Counted from the first letter of the stretch, positions 6,492 to 15,617 are shown. The stretch: DNA of 64,000 nucleotides from Thiovibrio frasassiensis (GCF_029607905.1 NZ_JAPHEH010000001.1:2385530-2449529), one strand, 5' to 3'. Notes: generated by a model not told the origin, from the sequence alone. A program made the numbers and translations.

Positions 6492-8042
6492 TTAATGCAC
6501 CGAGCACGCAATGCAAGGATCGGCGGAGCGGACGATGCGGGCCAATTCCAGAGGATTGGCCGGATCGGCGATCCGGGTGCCGATCAGCATCTGCTCCACC
6601 GCCCCCGGTTGCCCGGTGGCGTCCCGCGGGCCCATGTTCCAGGTGGTGGGCATCACCATTTCATAATTCTTGATCAACCCCTTATTGTCGATTTCCACCC
6701 AGTGGCCGAGGGCGCCGCGCGAGGCCTCGGTGATCCCGATGCCTTTTACGTTGCGGGGCATTTCCTTTTCGCTGAAACCGAGAACCCCCGGCTGGACCTG
6801 CTCGACCTGCTCCTTGAGCCGCTTGAGCAACAACGAGACCGTGATATACCGGCTCAAATGGCGGCCCAGCACAGAGTTGTAGTCTTTTAGCCCGATGCCG
6901 AGATCCCGGTTGAGCTGGTCCACCAGGCGGTTCAGGGCCGGATTGCGGCCGGAATGATAGGTGTTCACCACCCGGGCCGCAGCCCCGGTTTCCATGACCT
7001 TGCCCCCGTAGCGGGGGGCGCGGCTCCAGCTGTATTTTCCGTCCGGCAGCTGTTCCTCGCGCTGGAATTCCTGCCAGTCCAAGGGCTCCAGCCTATTTGC
7101 CCCCAGAGGCTTGACGGCGCCGGATTTGTTTTTGTAGTAGCTGTAGGTGTGATCCTCGGTGATCGCGTTGAGGTCGAGAGCTGTGTGTCTGCCCACGATG
7201 GTCGCGCCTCCGGCAAACAAATGATTTTTGCCGGAAGAGTCGGGAAAATAGGGAAACGAGAGGAAATTGCCGTAACCGCGTCCTTCCTTGAAATAGCCTG
7301 GAAAAGCCTTGGCCACCGCCAGGATATCTTCCCGGTAACAGGAATGGACAAACCGCTCCACCTGATTGAGCAGGGTGCGGTATTGGGCGAGATTGTTGAT
7401 GGTTGGCCGGGTCGTGACCCCGCCGGCCTCAATGGCCACGGGGTGGGGGGACTTGCCGCCGAACAGGGCTACCATCTTGTGCAGGGAGGCCATGACGGTA
7501 AAGGATTCCAGATAATTATGCACCGCCGAGAGATTGGCTTCCCTGTCTTTGAGGAAATCGCCCTTATACCGGGGGAGAAAGGGGGCGGCTGGAAAGATCC
7601 GCTGGGAGCGGGTTTCGGCGCGCACCCAATCGCGCATCGCAGTCAAGCCGGGGTCCGCGCCCCGGTACTCCAGCACGGCGGTGACGTCGATGAAATCCAG
7701 GGCGCTCAACTGGTAAAAATGAAACAGGCAATCCTGCACCTGATACGCGCCGACAATGAGGTTGCGGAGCAGTTGCCCGTTGGCATTGGGGCGGATCCCC
7801 ATGGCGTTTTCCAGGGCCAGGGCCGCCGCTTCCGCGTGGGCATACGGACAGACCCCGCAGACCCGCTGGGTCAACTGCAAGGCGGTGCGGGGATCATAGC
7901 CGATGAGCGCCTTTTCAATGCCGCGAAAGAGCATGCCCGAAGTCCGGGCCGAGGCAACCACCCCGTTTTCGATCCGGGTCTCGAACTTGAGATGCCCTTC
8001 CACCCTGGTCAGGGGATCAACGGTTATTTTGGTTGCGGTCAT
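6492..8042 (-). CDS. [NiFe]-hydrogenase large subunit lacking a C-terminal extension
   Basis: A 516-residue catalytic subunit. The N-terminal motif RVEGH and the first metal site RVCGVC (C62, C65) are present, and the second site DPCIACSVH (C510, C513) ends the protein: the stop codon directly follows the histidine after which the maturation protease normally cuts. Known H2-sensor subunits of the HupV/HoxC type also lack this extension. The first cysteine of the last motif is coded by a Cys codon, so this is not a selenoenzyme. A strong ribosome site (AAGGAGG) lies 7 bases before the ATG. It is the first gene of the apparent operon leading to the small subunit, the dihaem kinase, CheX and CheY. 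H2 oxidation for sensing rather than bulk metabolism is inference. Confidence 0.93.
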   Translation of the reverse strand: MTATKITVDPLTRVEGHLKFETRIENGVVASARTSGMLFRGIEKALIGYDPRTALQLTQRVCGVCPYAHAEAAALALENAMGIRPNANGQLLRNLIVGAYQVQDCLFHFYQLSALDFIDVTAVLEYRGADPGLTAMRDWVRAETRSQRIFPAAPFLPRYKGDFLKDREANLSAVHNYLESFTVMASLHKMVALFGGKSPHPVAIEAGGVTTRPTINNLAQYRTLLNQVERFVHSCYREDILAVAKAFPGYFKEGRGYGNFLSFPYFPDSSGKNHLFAGGATIVGRHTALDLNAITEDHTYSYYKNKSGAVKPLGANRLEPLDWQEFQREEQLPDGKYSWSRAPRYGGKVMETGAAARVVNTYHSGRNPALNRLVDQLNRDLGIGLKDYNSVLGRHLSRYITVSLLLKRLKEQVEQVQPGVLGFSEKEMPRNVKGIGITEASRGALGHWVEIDNKGLIKNYEMVMPTTWNMGPRDATGQPGAVEQMLIGTRIADPANPLELARIVRSADPCIACSVH

Positions 8043-8420
8043 TGCACGGCCTCCTTGCCGAATTCCACCCGGTTGTGCCTTTGATACACTGCGTCCGGTG
8101 CATCACTGAGCAATGGTACCAGATTTCTGAGTGAAAGAAAGCAAGGTTTTAATCAATAGAGAATTGCGGCATATCGTAAAGATACATAAAACGACGATTT
8201 CTCGGAGCAGTAGCAAAGGGTCGCGAGAATGGGTCAACAGAGGTCGGGTCTCCCAAAAGTGTATCCAGCCTTCTGAAAGTGGAAAACAAAAGAGCTTGAG
8301 AGTACTAACGTTTGCACAAAATGGGCACGGAACCAGGTTTTCTGTGGATGGGTTGATGAAAGAAATCAAAATATCGGGCTCCGTCCCCATTTCCGATCGC
8401 GGCCAAGTCCCGAGGTCTTC
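8043..8420. other. 378-bp intergenic region upstream of the hydrogenase operon
   Basis: No convincing gene, RNA or repeat is visible. A 95-codon frame on the minus strand (8103-8390) has no recognisable composition or ribosome site. The hydrogenase promoter should lie here; I looked for a sigma-54 GG-N10-GC signature and did not find one. Confidence 0.5.
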
Positions 8421-9284
8421 TTATAAGAGCTTTTCGACGGTGTAGCCTTTTCGTCTCAGAGTTTCGATGATCCCCTCGGTCCCCGCCAAATGGCCGGCAC
8501 CGACAAGAATAAATTCTTTCTCGGGGGTCCTGTGATAGGCTTCAAGCAAAGGGAACCAAAGCTTATTGCGGTCTGTCAGCAGTTTCTTGTACAGTTTCGG
8601 CATTGTTTTTTTGAGTTCGGCAACAAAGAGCGCATCAATTTTCTTGAGGTCCCCTTTTCGCCAAGCCTCCACCATGGTTTCATAATCCTGCTTGATTGAC
8701 TTGAGATCCCGCAAGGTGTGAGCGATATAGGCGTCTTCATTCCCCGCGCCCATCTCTACGACGTATTGGATTTGCTGGTCGATAGTCTCAAGCCCTTCGA
8801 TTCTTTTCTTTTCCTCTGTCGCTAATTTATGAAAAAAAGAGTCAACCCCCTCCTTGGCAACGCCAAATTTGGCGAGTTCAACGGATGCCAAGGTTACTGC
8901 AATAATCGACGGTTTAAAATGCTTGAGATTTTCGAGGGGGATACCGCGAACGGCGCAATATTCGTTGAGCAAACGGTAGGTTTTGCCTGATACATGCTGG
9001 TCAATGGTCGAGCCATCAGCATACACGGCTTTTGCCAGCAACTTCTCTTGCACAGAGGGTTCATTTAACTTGCCGAGATCGGTTTCGAAAACAAGGAGGT
9101 CGGAGGCCCGATACGCTTCTGCGAATTCGGGGGGCAGGGGGAAATCAGACGGACGTAACAAGTGAAATGTGCCGCCTAGATACATGACGGAGTTGTCTTT
9201 TTGGATTTTCCATACGGAAGATTCTGCCCAGGCCTGGGTGCAAATAAGGAAAACCAGGGCTATACTCAGTAAGATCTTTTTCAT
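8421..9284 (-). CDS. TraB/GumN family protein
   Basis: A 287-residue protein with a cleavable signal peptide (MKKILLSIALVFLICTQAWA). The TraB/GumN hallmarks are present: YLGGTFHLL near residue 35 and the C-terminal FILVGAGHLAGTEG, the two conserved GxxH elements thought to form a metal-dependent active site (the family includes Tiki-like metalloproteases). The protein is likely periplasmic or lipid-anchored. It stands alone between the hydrogenase cluster and the autotransporter gene, transcribed in the same direction as both. The substrate is unknown. Confidence 0.85.
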   Translation of the reverse strand: MKKILLSIALVFLICTQAWAESSVWKIQKDNSVMYLGGTFHLLRPSDFPLPPEFAEAYRASDLLVFETDLGKLNEPSVQEKLLAKAVYADGSTIDQHVSGKTYRLLNEYCAVRGIPLENLKHFKPSIIAVTLASVELAKFGVAKEGVDSFFHKLATEEKKRIEGLETIDQQIQYVVEMGAGNEDAYIAHTLRDLKSIKQDYETMVEAWRKGDLKKIDALFVAELKKTMPKLYKKLLTDRNKLWFPLLEAYHRTPEKEFILVGAGHLAGTEGIIETLRRKGYTVEKLL

Positions 9285-9463
9285 ACACTCATTGCTCTTT
9301 TTTGCCCTTGCTGTTTTTTTGCTTTGGCGTTTATTGCCATTTGCTCTTTAAAAAAACAAAATGGTCCCCTTTCTCAGAAGCGAAGGCGGGGATGAGTAAG
9401 AGTGTAGAAGGTAATCGGGAAAGTGTCTCGGCTTTTCCTGTGCCCGCAAAAAAACCTTTTTGT

Positions 9464-12286
9464 TCAGAACTGATACTGCAGGGTGACCTGTCCGGCCACT
9501 TGCGTTTCATTACCGCTCATCTGGCCATATTCCGCATCAGCCACCAAGCTCAGCCTGTCGCTCAACAGCAGCTGGGTGCCGCAGCCGATAAAGCCGCCGG
9601 CCACATTCTCGTCGCCCGCCGCGTTGAAGCGGAAATCGCTGCCGCCGAGGTGCATCTCGATGGTGCCGCTGTCGGTGTGTCGGGTCTGGATGCCTGCCCG
9701 CAGGCTGATTTCGCCTGCGGCCACCCTTTGCGCCGCCTCCAGTTGCAGCCGGGTCGAGAGCGCATGCACGGTGCGGGAGTCCACCTGCAGGTTGGCGTTG
9801 GTGGTGCCGGTCTCTTCATAGCCATCATAGCGGCCTCCGCTGTAGGTCACAGTGGCGGATGGCCGCAAGTCAATTTTGGGGGTGAGCACATAGCTGCTGC
9901 CCAGGGTGAGTGAGGGGCTGATGAAGTAGCTGTCGGTATTGCTGGTTGCGGTTTCATAGCCGTTCATGTTGTCCAGCACCTGGCGCTGGGTGTCGTGGGC
10001 CTCGTTGCCGCCGATCAGGGTAACGGTGAGATTGACCGGGCCAAGAAAGACATGGTTGTAAACACCAAGAAAAACACTGTCGGTATCGGTGTCAGTCATC
10101 GCGGTTTCTGTTGTCCCCGTGGCAGCCCCAACCAGCACCCCCGCGCGGCACTTGCCGAAATCCTGCTCGTAGCCGATCACCACCCCGCCAAGGTGGGAGT
10201 CGTAGGCCAGCATCTGGCCTTCCTGTGCCCGTTCGCCTTTGCTGCCAAACACCTGACCCCAGGCCACCGGCTGCCGATCCTGATGCAGCATGCCGGGGCT
10301 AAGAGTCAGCGCGGCAAGTTGAATGGGTTGCTTGGCCGGAGTGCGCTGCATCCGCTGACCGATCACCTGGTGCACCCCTGTGGCCAAGGTATTCAAGCTG
10401 GCAGCGCGGGCCGATTCGCCCGTGGGTTCAACTACAACCACGGTATTGCCGATCTTCACCGCGTTATCGGTATAGAGGTTGATGACCTCGGTGTTTTCGA
10501 AGTTCAGCACCGACGAACCGAAGATGCCGTGGATATTGACGGTATCGAGGTCGCCGCCGTTATTACCCAGGTCGATGCGGCCGATGATCCGGGAGCCGGG
10601 AAGCAGGTTTAAGGTGGTGTCGGTGTCGCCATCGATAGCATAACCGTTTGCGCCTGTTGATGCAATCAGCCCGCTGTTGTTGATGGTGGTGTTGGTCTCT
10701 GCCGCATCAATGCCGACCCCATTGTCGCCTGTCGTGCTGATGCTGCCGCTGTTATTGATGGTAATATTGGGTCCCACCGTTGCAATCCCGACCCCATTGT
10801 CGCCTGTTATGGTGATGCTGCCGCTGTTGGCGATGGTGCTCGTGTCTCCATCCGCAAAAATGCCAAGAGAAGCCAAGCCTGCTGTGCTGATGGTGCCGCT
10901 GTTGCTGATGGCGGTATTGTCCCCGTATGTTTCAATGACTCGAGCAAGGGGGCCAGTCGTGGAAATGATGCCACTGTTGGTGATACTGGTATTGTCGCCG
11001 TAAGTTCGAAAAGCACTGGTTGATCCGCCAGTGGTGGAAATGCTGCCGCTGTTGGTGATGACGGCATTGTCACCCGATGAGTAAAAGCCGAGAGCATTGT
11101 CGCCAGTTGTGGAAATGGTGCCACTGTTGGTGATAACGGCATTGTTACCCTCAGAGTAAATGCCGGAGGCAATATCGCCGGTCGTGGAAATGGTGCCACT
11201 GTTGACAATGGTGGCAAAGTTGCTCCATGAGGAAATGCCGTAACTACCGTTACCGGACGTAAAAATGCTGCCGCTGTTGATGATATTTGCACTGAGTCCG
11301 TCAGAGTAAATGCCGAGAGCACTAACGCCACTTGTGGAAATGTGACCACTGTTGACGATGGTGGCATTGTCACCCTGAGAGACAATGCCGCGAGCACTAT
11401 CTCCAGTCGTGGAAATGTGACCACTGTTGACGATGGTGGCAAAGTCGCCCAATGAGCGAATGCTGTCACCATTGCTCCCGATCGTGGAAATGGAGCCAGT
11501 GTTGGTGATGACGGCATTGTCAGCGCCAACACTAGAGGCAATACCGTAAGCAGCTAAACCGGTTGTGGAAATAGTGCCACTGTTGCTGATGACGGCATTG
11601 TCAGCGTAAGAGGCAATGCCGTAACCGGAGTTGCCGGACGAAGAAATGTTCCCGCTGTTGCTGATGACGGCATTGGCGCCATCAGAATAAATGCCGAGGC
11701 CATTAATACCGGTCGTTGAAATGGTGCCACTGTTGGTGATGATTGCACTGATTCCCTCAGAGTAAATGCCGTAAGAATCATCACCGATCGTGGAAATGGT
11801 GTCACTGTTGGTGATGCTTGCACTGATTCCATCAGAGTAAATACCGTAAGAATATTCGCCGGTCGTGGAAATGGTGCCACTGGTGGTGATGCTTGCACTG
11901 ATTCCATGAGAGTAAATGCCGTAAGAATAATCACCGGTCGTGGAAATGGTGCCACTGTTGCAGAGGGTGGCATTGACACCCTGAGAGACAATGCCGAGGC
12001 TATTACCACCGGTCGTGGAGATGGAGCCATCATTATTCACGATATTGTTAATGCCGGATGCAGTGACAGCCGTGGCCGCTGTATTGAGCTGACCTCCGGC
12101 TTGGATGGTGCCGGTTTCGTTGTCATTGAGGGTTTGCTGGGTAGTTACCGTCTCGCCATCCACAATCTCAAATGAGGCGGCCTGGGATATGGATGCGGAG
12201 AGGGCGGTGTTGGCCACAATCGTCACCGCAATCAGAGCGAGACGCTGGAGGGAAGGGGTCTTGGCGTATGTGAATCCTTTAGACAT
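9464..12286 (-). CDS. Autotransporter with about 18 25-residue beta-helix repeats
   Basis: A 940-residue type Va secretion protein. It has a signal peptide ending near residue 36 (SISQA-ASF), a passenger made of about eighteen tandem 25-residue repeats (about residues 80-555, consensus A-x-I-x-NSGTISTTG-x5-GIYS-x-G-x-x), a linker, and a C-terminal autotransporter barrel from about residue 660. The chain ends in VTLQYQF with the terminal aromatic residue recognised by the BAM machinery. NSG-rich repeats of this type form a parallel beta-helix at the cell surface and are often adhesins; the ligand is unknown. The repeats are near-identical at the DNA level (75-bp period), so copy number may vary between strains. 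It is a stand-alone gene. Confidence 0.92.
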   Translation of the reverse strand: MSKGFTYAKTPSLQRLALIAVTIVANTALSASISQAASFEIVDGETVTTQQTLNDNETGTIQAGGQLNTAATAVTASGINNIVNNDGSISTTGGNSLGIVSQGVNATLCNSGTISTTGDYSYGIYSHGISASITTSGTISTTGEYSYGIYSDGISASITNSDTISTIGDDSYGIYSEGISAIITNSGTISTTGINGLGIYSDGANAVISNSGNISSSGNSGYGIASYADNAVISNSGTISTTGLAAYGIASSVGADNAVITNTGSISTIGSNGDSIRSLGDFATIVNSGHISTTGDSARGIVSQGDNATIVNSGHISTSGVSALGIYSDGLSANIINSGSIFTSGNGSYGISSWSNFATIVNSGTISTTGDIASGIYSEGNNAVITNSGTISTTGDNALGFYSSGDNAVITNSGSISTTGGSTSAFRTYGDNTSITNSGIISTTGPLARVIETYGDNTAISNSGTISTAGLASLGIFADGDTSTIANSGSITITGDNGVGIATVGPNITINNSGSISTTGDNGVGIDAAETNTTINNSGLIASTGANGYAIDGDTDTTLNLLPGSRIIGRIDLGNNGGDLDTVNIHGIFGSSVLNFENTEVINLYTDNAVKIGNTVVVVEPTGESARAASLNTLATGVHQVIGQRMQRTPAKQPIQLAALTLSPGMLHQDRQPVAWGQVFGSKGERAQEGQMLAYDSHLGGVVIGYEQDFGKCRAGVLVGAATGTTETAMTDTDTDSVFLGVYNHVFLGPVNLTVTLIGGNEAHDTQRQVLDNMNGYETATSNTDSYFISPSLTLGSSYVLTPKIDLRPSATVTYSGGRYDGYEETGTTNANLQVDSRTVHALSTRLQLEAAQRVAAGEISLRAGIQTRHTDSGTIEMHLGGSDFRFNAAGDENVAGGFIGCGTQLLLSDRLSLVADAEYGQMSGNETQVAGQVTLQYQF
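10624..12049 (-). repeat. Coding 75-bp tandem repeat array
   Basis: About 18 units of 75 bp encode the autotransporter passenger. For example, gcttgcactgattccatcag starts at 11816 and recurs with one change at 11891. One unit is two codons longer (SSVGADN). This array creates long spurious open frames in other frames. Confidence 0.9.
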
Positions 12287-12433
12287 GGTATTTCTCTTTT
12301 TTCTATTAGTTACAAGGAATTATCAAGCATCTGTGCAGTCGAGAAAACGTGATATTTCCAGTAGTTATTGTTTCGCTGAAGTTGTTTTACTAAAAATCGG
12401 TCGAAGATAGTGGAGAAAAAGCATCTCTGCCTG

Positions 12434-14023
12434 TCAAGCGGTAGCCAGATCAAAGGCTGCGGAAAAAAGCTTTCTTGTATAGGGGTGGGAAGGGTTGGCA
12501 AAGAGTTGCGCCGCTGGACCGGACTCGACAATGCACCCATTCTGCATCACCGCCACCTCGTCGGCCATGGCCTTGATCACCCGCAGATCGTGGGAGATGA
12601 AGAAGTAGGTGATCCCGTGCTTGGCCTGGAGGTTTTTGAGCAGCTCGATGATCTGGGCCTGGATGGTCATATCCAGGGCGCTGGTGGGTTCGTCCAGCAC
12701 CAGGAAGCGGGGCTTGAGCACCACGGCCCTGGCAATGGCGATCCGTTGCCGCTGGCCGCCGGAAAACTCGTGGGGATAGCGCTCGATCATCTCCGGTTCC
12801 AGGCCGACCTCGATCAGCGCCTCGGCCACCCGTTGCTTGCGCTCCTCGCGGTTGCCCAAGCCATGCACGCTCAAGCCTTCGCCCACGATCTGGCCGACAT
12901 TGAGCCTCGGCGAGAGGGAGGAGAAGGGGTCCTGAAACACCACCTGGAGATCGCGGCGCAGGGGTCGCCACTGGCGGTTGGACAGGGTTAAAAGATCGCG
13001 GCCCTCATAGAGCAGGGTTCCCCGGCTGTTGACCAGCTTGAGCAGGCACATGCCCAGGGTGCTTTTCCCGGAGCCGGATTCGCCGACCACCCCGAAGGTG
13101 GTGCCCTGGCGGATGGTGAGGCTCACCTCGTCCACCGCCTTGATGGTATTCACCGTGCGCCGCAAGAACCCGGCCTTGATCGGGAAATGGCAGGAGAGGT
13201 TGGTGGCGGTGAGGAGCGGTGGCGGGTTGTCCTTAGGAGTGGGGAGTTCATGGGGCACGCTGTTGAGGAGATGGATGGTGTAAGGGTCCTGCGGCTTGCG
13301 GAACACCTCGGCGGTGGGGCCGCTTTCCACGATCCTGCCCTGATGCATGATGTGGACCTGCTGGGCGATCTTCTCCACCATGTTGAGATCGTGGGTAATG
13401 AGCAATAGGGCCATGCCCATTTCCTGCTGGATCTCCTTGATCAGGGCGAGGATCTGCGCCTGGATGGTGACATCGAGCGCCGTGGTGGGCTCGTCGGCGA
13501 TCAAGAGGTCCGGCCGACAGGCCAGGGCCATGGCAATCATCACCCGTTGCCGCTGGCCGCCGGAGAGCTGATGGGGGAAGCTGTTCAGCCGCTGGGGGGC
13601 ATCGGAGATCCCGCAACGCTCCAGGAGATTCTCCGCTTTTAGGGCCGCCGCTTTTTTGTCGAGATTCTGGTGGAGCATCAGCGGCTCCACCAGCTGGGCG
13701 CCGATGGAGTAAACCGGGTTGAGCGAGGTCATGGGCTCCTGGAAGATCATGGCGATGCGGTTGCCGCGAATCCTTCGCAGCTTGTCTTCCGGCATGGCGA
13801 CCAGATCCTCGCCGTTAAAAAGGACCTGCCCCTCGATCTTGGCCGCGTCCCTTTCCAACAGCCCCAAAATGGAAAGGGCAGTCACCGATTTGCCGGACCC
13901 GGATTCACCCACCAGAGCCGCGGTTTCCCCTGCGGCAATGGTAAAGGAGACCTTGTCCAATACCGGGGCAAAGCCGCGGTCCGAATAAAAACCGGCGGAA
14001 AGATTTTTCAGCTCAAGCAGCAT
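12434..14023 (-). CDS. yejF: Oligopeptide ABC transporter double ATPase (YejF)
   Basis: A 529-residue protein with two complete ABC domains in tandem. The first has Walker A GESGSGKS, signature LSGGQRQR and Walker B LLIADEPT; the second repeats these as [16 protein letters not shown] and LVLDEPT. The double-domain form and the length match YejF, the ATPase of the YejABEF peptide importer. The start at 14023 ([12 protein letters not shown]) was chosen because it begins the first ATPase fold; 15 further upstream codons have no such support. It is the last gene of the yej operon here, separated from yejE by an inserted DUF559 gene and 131 bp of mostly repeat DNA. It works at the inner membrane with YejB and YejE. 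Confidence 0.93.
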   Translation of the reverse strand: MLLELKNLSAGFYSDRGFAPVLDKVSFTIAAGETAALVGESGSGKSVTALSILGLLERDAAKIEGQVLFNGEDLVAMPEDKLRRIRGNRIAMIFQEPMTSLNPVYSIGAQLVEPLMLHQNLDKKAAALKAENLLERCGISDAPQRLNSFPHQLSGGQRQRVMIAMALACRPDLLIADEPTTALDVTIQAQILALIKEIQQEMGMALLLITHDLNMVEKIAQQVHIMHQGRIVESGPTAEVFRKPQDPYTIHLLNSVPHELPTPKDNPPPLLTATNLSCHFPIKAGFLRRTVNTIKAVDEVSLTIRQGTTFGVVGESGSGKSTLGMCLLKLVNSRGTLLYEGRDLLTLSNRQWRPLRRDLQVVFQDPFSSLSPRLNVGQIVGEGLSVHGLGNREERKQRVAEALIEVGLEPEMIERYPHEFSGGQRQRIAIARAVVLKPRFLVLDEPTSALDMTIQAQIIELLKNLQAKHGITYFFISHDLRVIKAMADEVAVMQNGCIVESGPAAQLFANPSHPYTRKLFSAAFDLATA

Positions 14024-14140
14024 GGAGTATTCCCGACATGGTACAGCTTTAAAAAAAACCTGCGACAAGCTCAGGGTCAGCAGTGTTAGCGGCGACGGTG
14101 TTCAGTTAACAATCGCTTCCTCAGCAAACGCCATGGCCCT

Positions 14141-14179
14141 TAACCCCCTCTCCCTCAGGGAGAGGGTTGGGGTGAGGGA
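14141..14179 (-). repeat. GC-rich hairpin repeat flanking DUF559 gene (3' side)
   Basis: On the minus strand this reads CCCTCACCCCAACCCTCTCC then a TGA-loop hairpin CCCTCTCCCT/AGGGAGAGGG. It overlaps the last codons and stop of the DUF559 gene (PSPQPSP). It is inverted relative to the copy at 14514-14551. Confidence 0.75.
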
Positions 14180-14589
14180 ATGTCCTGCAATGCAGCGGAA
14201 ATCTCTGCAAGCACAGCATCAAGCTCACCCAGTATTTCATGGTTCCAGAAGCGGATAATCCTGTATCCCAATTGTTCCAGTCTTGCCGTCCGCACGGCAT
14301 CGTAGGCCCTTTGTTCCGTGTGCTGACCTCCATCGGCTTCAACGACCAGCTTTGCCTCAACACAGATGAAATCAACAATATAAGTTTCAATGACCACTTG
14401 ACGACGAAACTTGTAGCCGTTGAGACGACGGGCCCGGAGGTGCTGCCAGAGCGCTTTTTCAGCCTCGCTGGATTGTCGGCGTAAGGCGCGAGCCCGTGTC
14501 AGCAGCTTTTTGGGTGCCCTCTCCCTGTCCCTCTCCCGGGGGGAGAGGGGATCTTTCCTTACCGTGGCGCAAGCATTTTGCGAACCCAT
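14155..14589 (-). CDS. DUF559 endonuclease-like protein inside the yej operon
   Basis: A 144-residue protein of the DUF559 family, related to very-short-patch-repair and type II restriction endonucleases. The nuclease-like core is visible: SSEAEKALWQHLRARRLNG, FRRQVVIETYIVDFIC, then KLVVEADGGQH (the E-x-D/E-x-K-like acidic region) and RLEQLGYRIIRFWN. Both ends are formed by the flanking GC-rich repeat: the N-terminal SPRERDRERAP stretch and the C-terminal PSPQPSP are translated repeat DNA. The ATG overlaps the yejE stop in a TGATG junction. A real activity is not established. Presence between yejE and yejF, which are usually adjacent, suggests insertion. Confidence 0.8.
   Translation of the reverse strand: MGSQNACATVRKDPLSPRERDRERAPKKLLTRARALRRQSSEAEKALWQHLRARRLNGYKFRRQVVIETYIVDFICVEAKLVVEADGGQHTEQRAYDAVRTARLEQLGYRIIRFWNHEILGELDAVLAEISAALQDIPSPQPSP
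14514..14551 (+). repeat. GC-rich hairpin repeat flanking DUF559 gene (5' side)
   Basis: On the plus strand GTGCCCTCTCCCTGTCCCTC leads into the hairpin CCCTCTCCC/GGGAGAGGG. It is the inverted partner of 14141-14179 and encodes part of the DUF559 N-terminus on the other strand. Confidence 0.75.
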
Positions 14590-15617
14590 CACACCTTTCT
14601 TGGATCGAAGGTTTCCCGCAACGCTTCCCCGATAAAGATCAGCAGGATCAGGGTGCCGACCAGCACCCCGAAGGTGGTCAGGGAAAGCCACCACGCCTCG
14701 ATGTTGTTCTTGCCCTGGGCCAGCAACTCGCCGAGGCTCGGGGTGGGGGGCGGCACGCCCAAGCCGAGAAAATCTAGGCTGGTGAGGGCCAGGATCGAGC
14801 CGCTCACCCGGAAGGGCAGGAAGGTGATCACCGGGGTCATCCCGTTGGGGAGCAGGTGGCGGAACATGATGGTGATGTTGCCCACCCCCAGCGCCTTGGC
14901 CGCCTTGACATAATCGAGGTTGCGGCCCTTGAGAAACTCGGCCCGCACGTAATCGGCCAGCCCCATCCAGCCGAAGATCGAGAGCAGGATCAAGAGGAGC
15001 AGGACGCTGGGCTTGAAGATCGAGGCGAAGATGATCAGCAGGTAGAGCTCGGGCATGGCGCTCCAGATCTCGATGAAGCGCTGCATGAAAAGATCGGTGC
15101 GGCCGCCGAGATATCCCTGCAAGGCGCCGGTGATGATGCCGATGACCGTGCCGATGAAGGTGAGGATAAAGGCGAAAATCACCGAGAGGCGAAAGCCGTA
15201 GAGCAGCCGGGCCAGAACATCGCGGCCCCGGTCATCGGTGCCCAGGTAATTGGTTCCATCGGGTGGGGAGGGGACCGGCTGCCGGATCCGCAGGTTGATG
15301 GAGTCGTAACTGTGGGGGTTGGGTGGAAAGAGGACATGGTTTCCGTCGCTGGTGAGCCGCTTACGGACAAAGGGGTCCTGGTAATCGGTCTCGGTCTCGA
15401 ACACCCCGCCGAAGGTGGTTTCCGGATACGCTTTGAGCAGCGGGAAATAGAACTGCCCCTGGTAGGAGACCAGGATCGGCTTGTCGTTGCTGAGGATCTC
15501 CGCCCCCAGGCTCAGGACAAAGCAGAGAGAGAAGAGGATCAGGCTGTAATAGCCGCGCCTGTTCGCCTTAAACCGCCGCCAGCGCCGGGAGGAGAGTTTC
15601 TGGGGTTTCGTCTCCAT
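14589..15617 (-). CDS. yejE: Oligopeptide ABC transporter permease (YejE)
   Basis: A 342-residue inner-membrane permease of the DppC/YejE type. It has one N-terminal helix (YYSLILFSLCFVLSLGAEIL), a periplasmic loop containing NYLGTDDRGRDVLARLLYG, and the transport-system permease helices with the EAA-type loop (DYVRAEFLKGRNLDYVKAAKALGVG). The C-terminus LRETFDPRK is as in YejE proteins. It starts directly after the yejB stop and ends in a TGATG overlap with the DUF559 gene, so the gene appears intact despite the insertion. It forms the channel with YejB. Confidence 0.95.
   Translation of the reverse strand: METKPQKLSSRRWRRFKANRRGYYSLILFSLCFVLSLGAEILSNDKPILVSYQGQFYFPLLKAYPETTFGGVFETETDYQDPFVRKRLTSDGNHVLFPPNPHSYDSINLRIRQPVPSPPDGTNYLGTDDRGRDVLARLLYGFRLSVIFAFILTFIGTVIGIITGALQGYLGGRTDLFMQRFIEIWSAMPELYLLIIFASIFKPSVLLLLILLSIFGWMGLADYVRAEFLKGRNLDYVKAAKALGVGNITIMFRHLLPNGMTPVITFLPFRVSGSILALTSLDFLGLGVPPPTPSLGELLAQGKNNIEAWWLSLTTFGVLVGTLILLIFIGEALRETFDPRKV

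Noticed and set aside
8043-8140. Sigma-54 promoter for the hydrogenase operon
   Set aside because: The best candidate (TGGTACCATTGCT) has GG and GC only 7 bases apart instead of 10.
8103-8390. 95-codon minus-strand frame between the hydrogenase and TraB/GumN genes
   Set aside because: No ribosome site, no recognisable family and a random-looking composition.
10624-12049. Regular 75-bp repeats resembling a satellite or CRISPR-like array
   Set aside because: The repeats are contiguous without unique spacers and encode autotransporter beta-helix repeats in one long frame.
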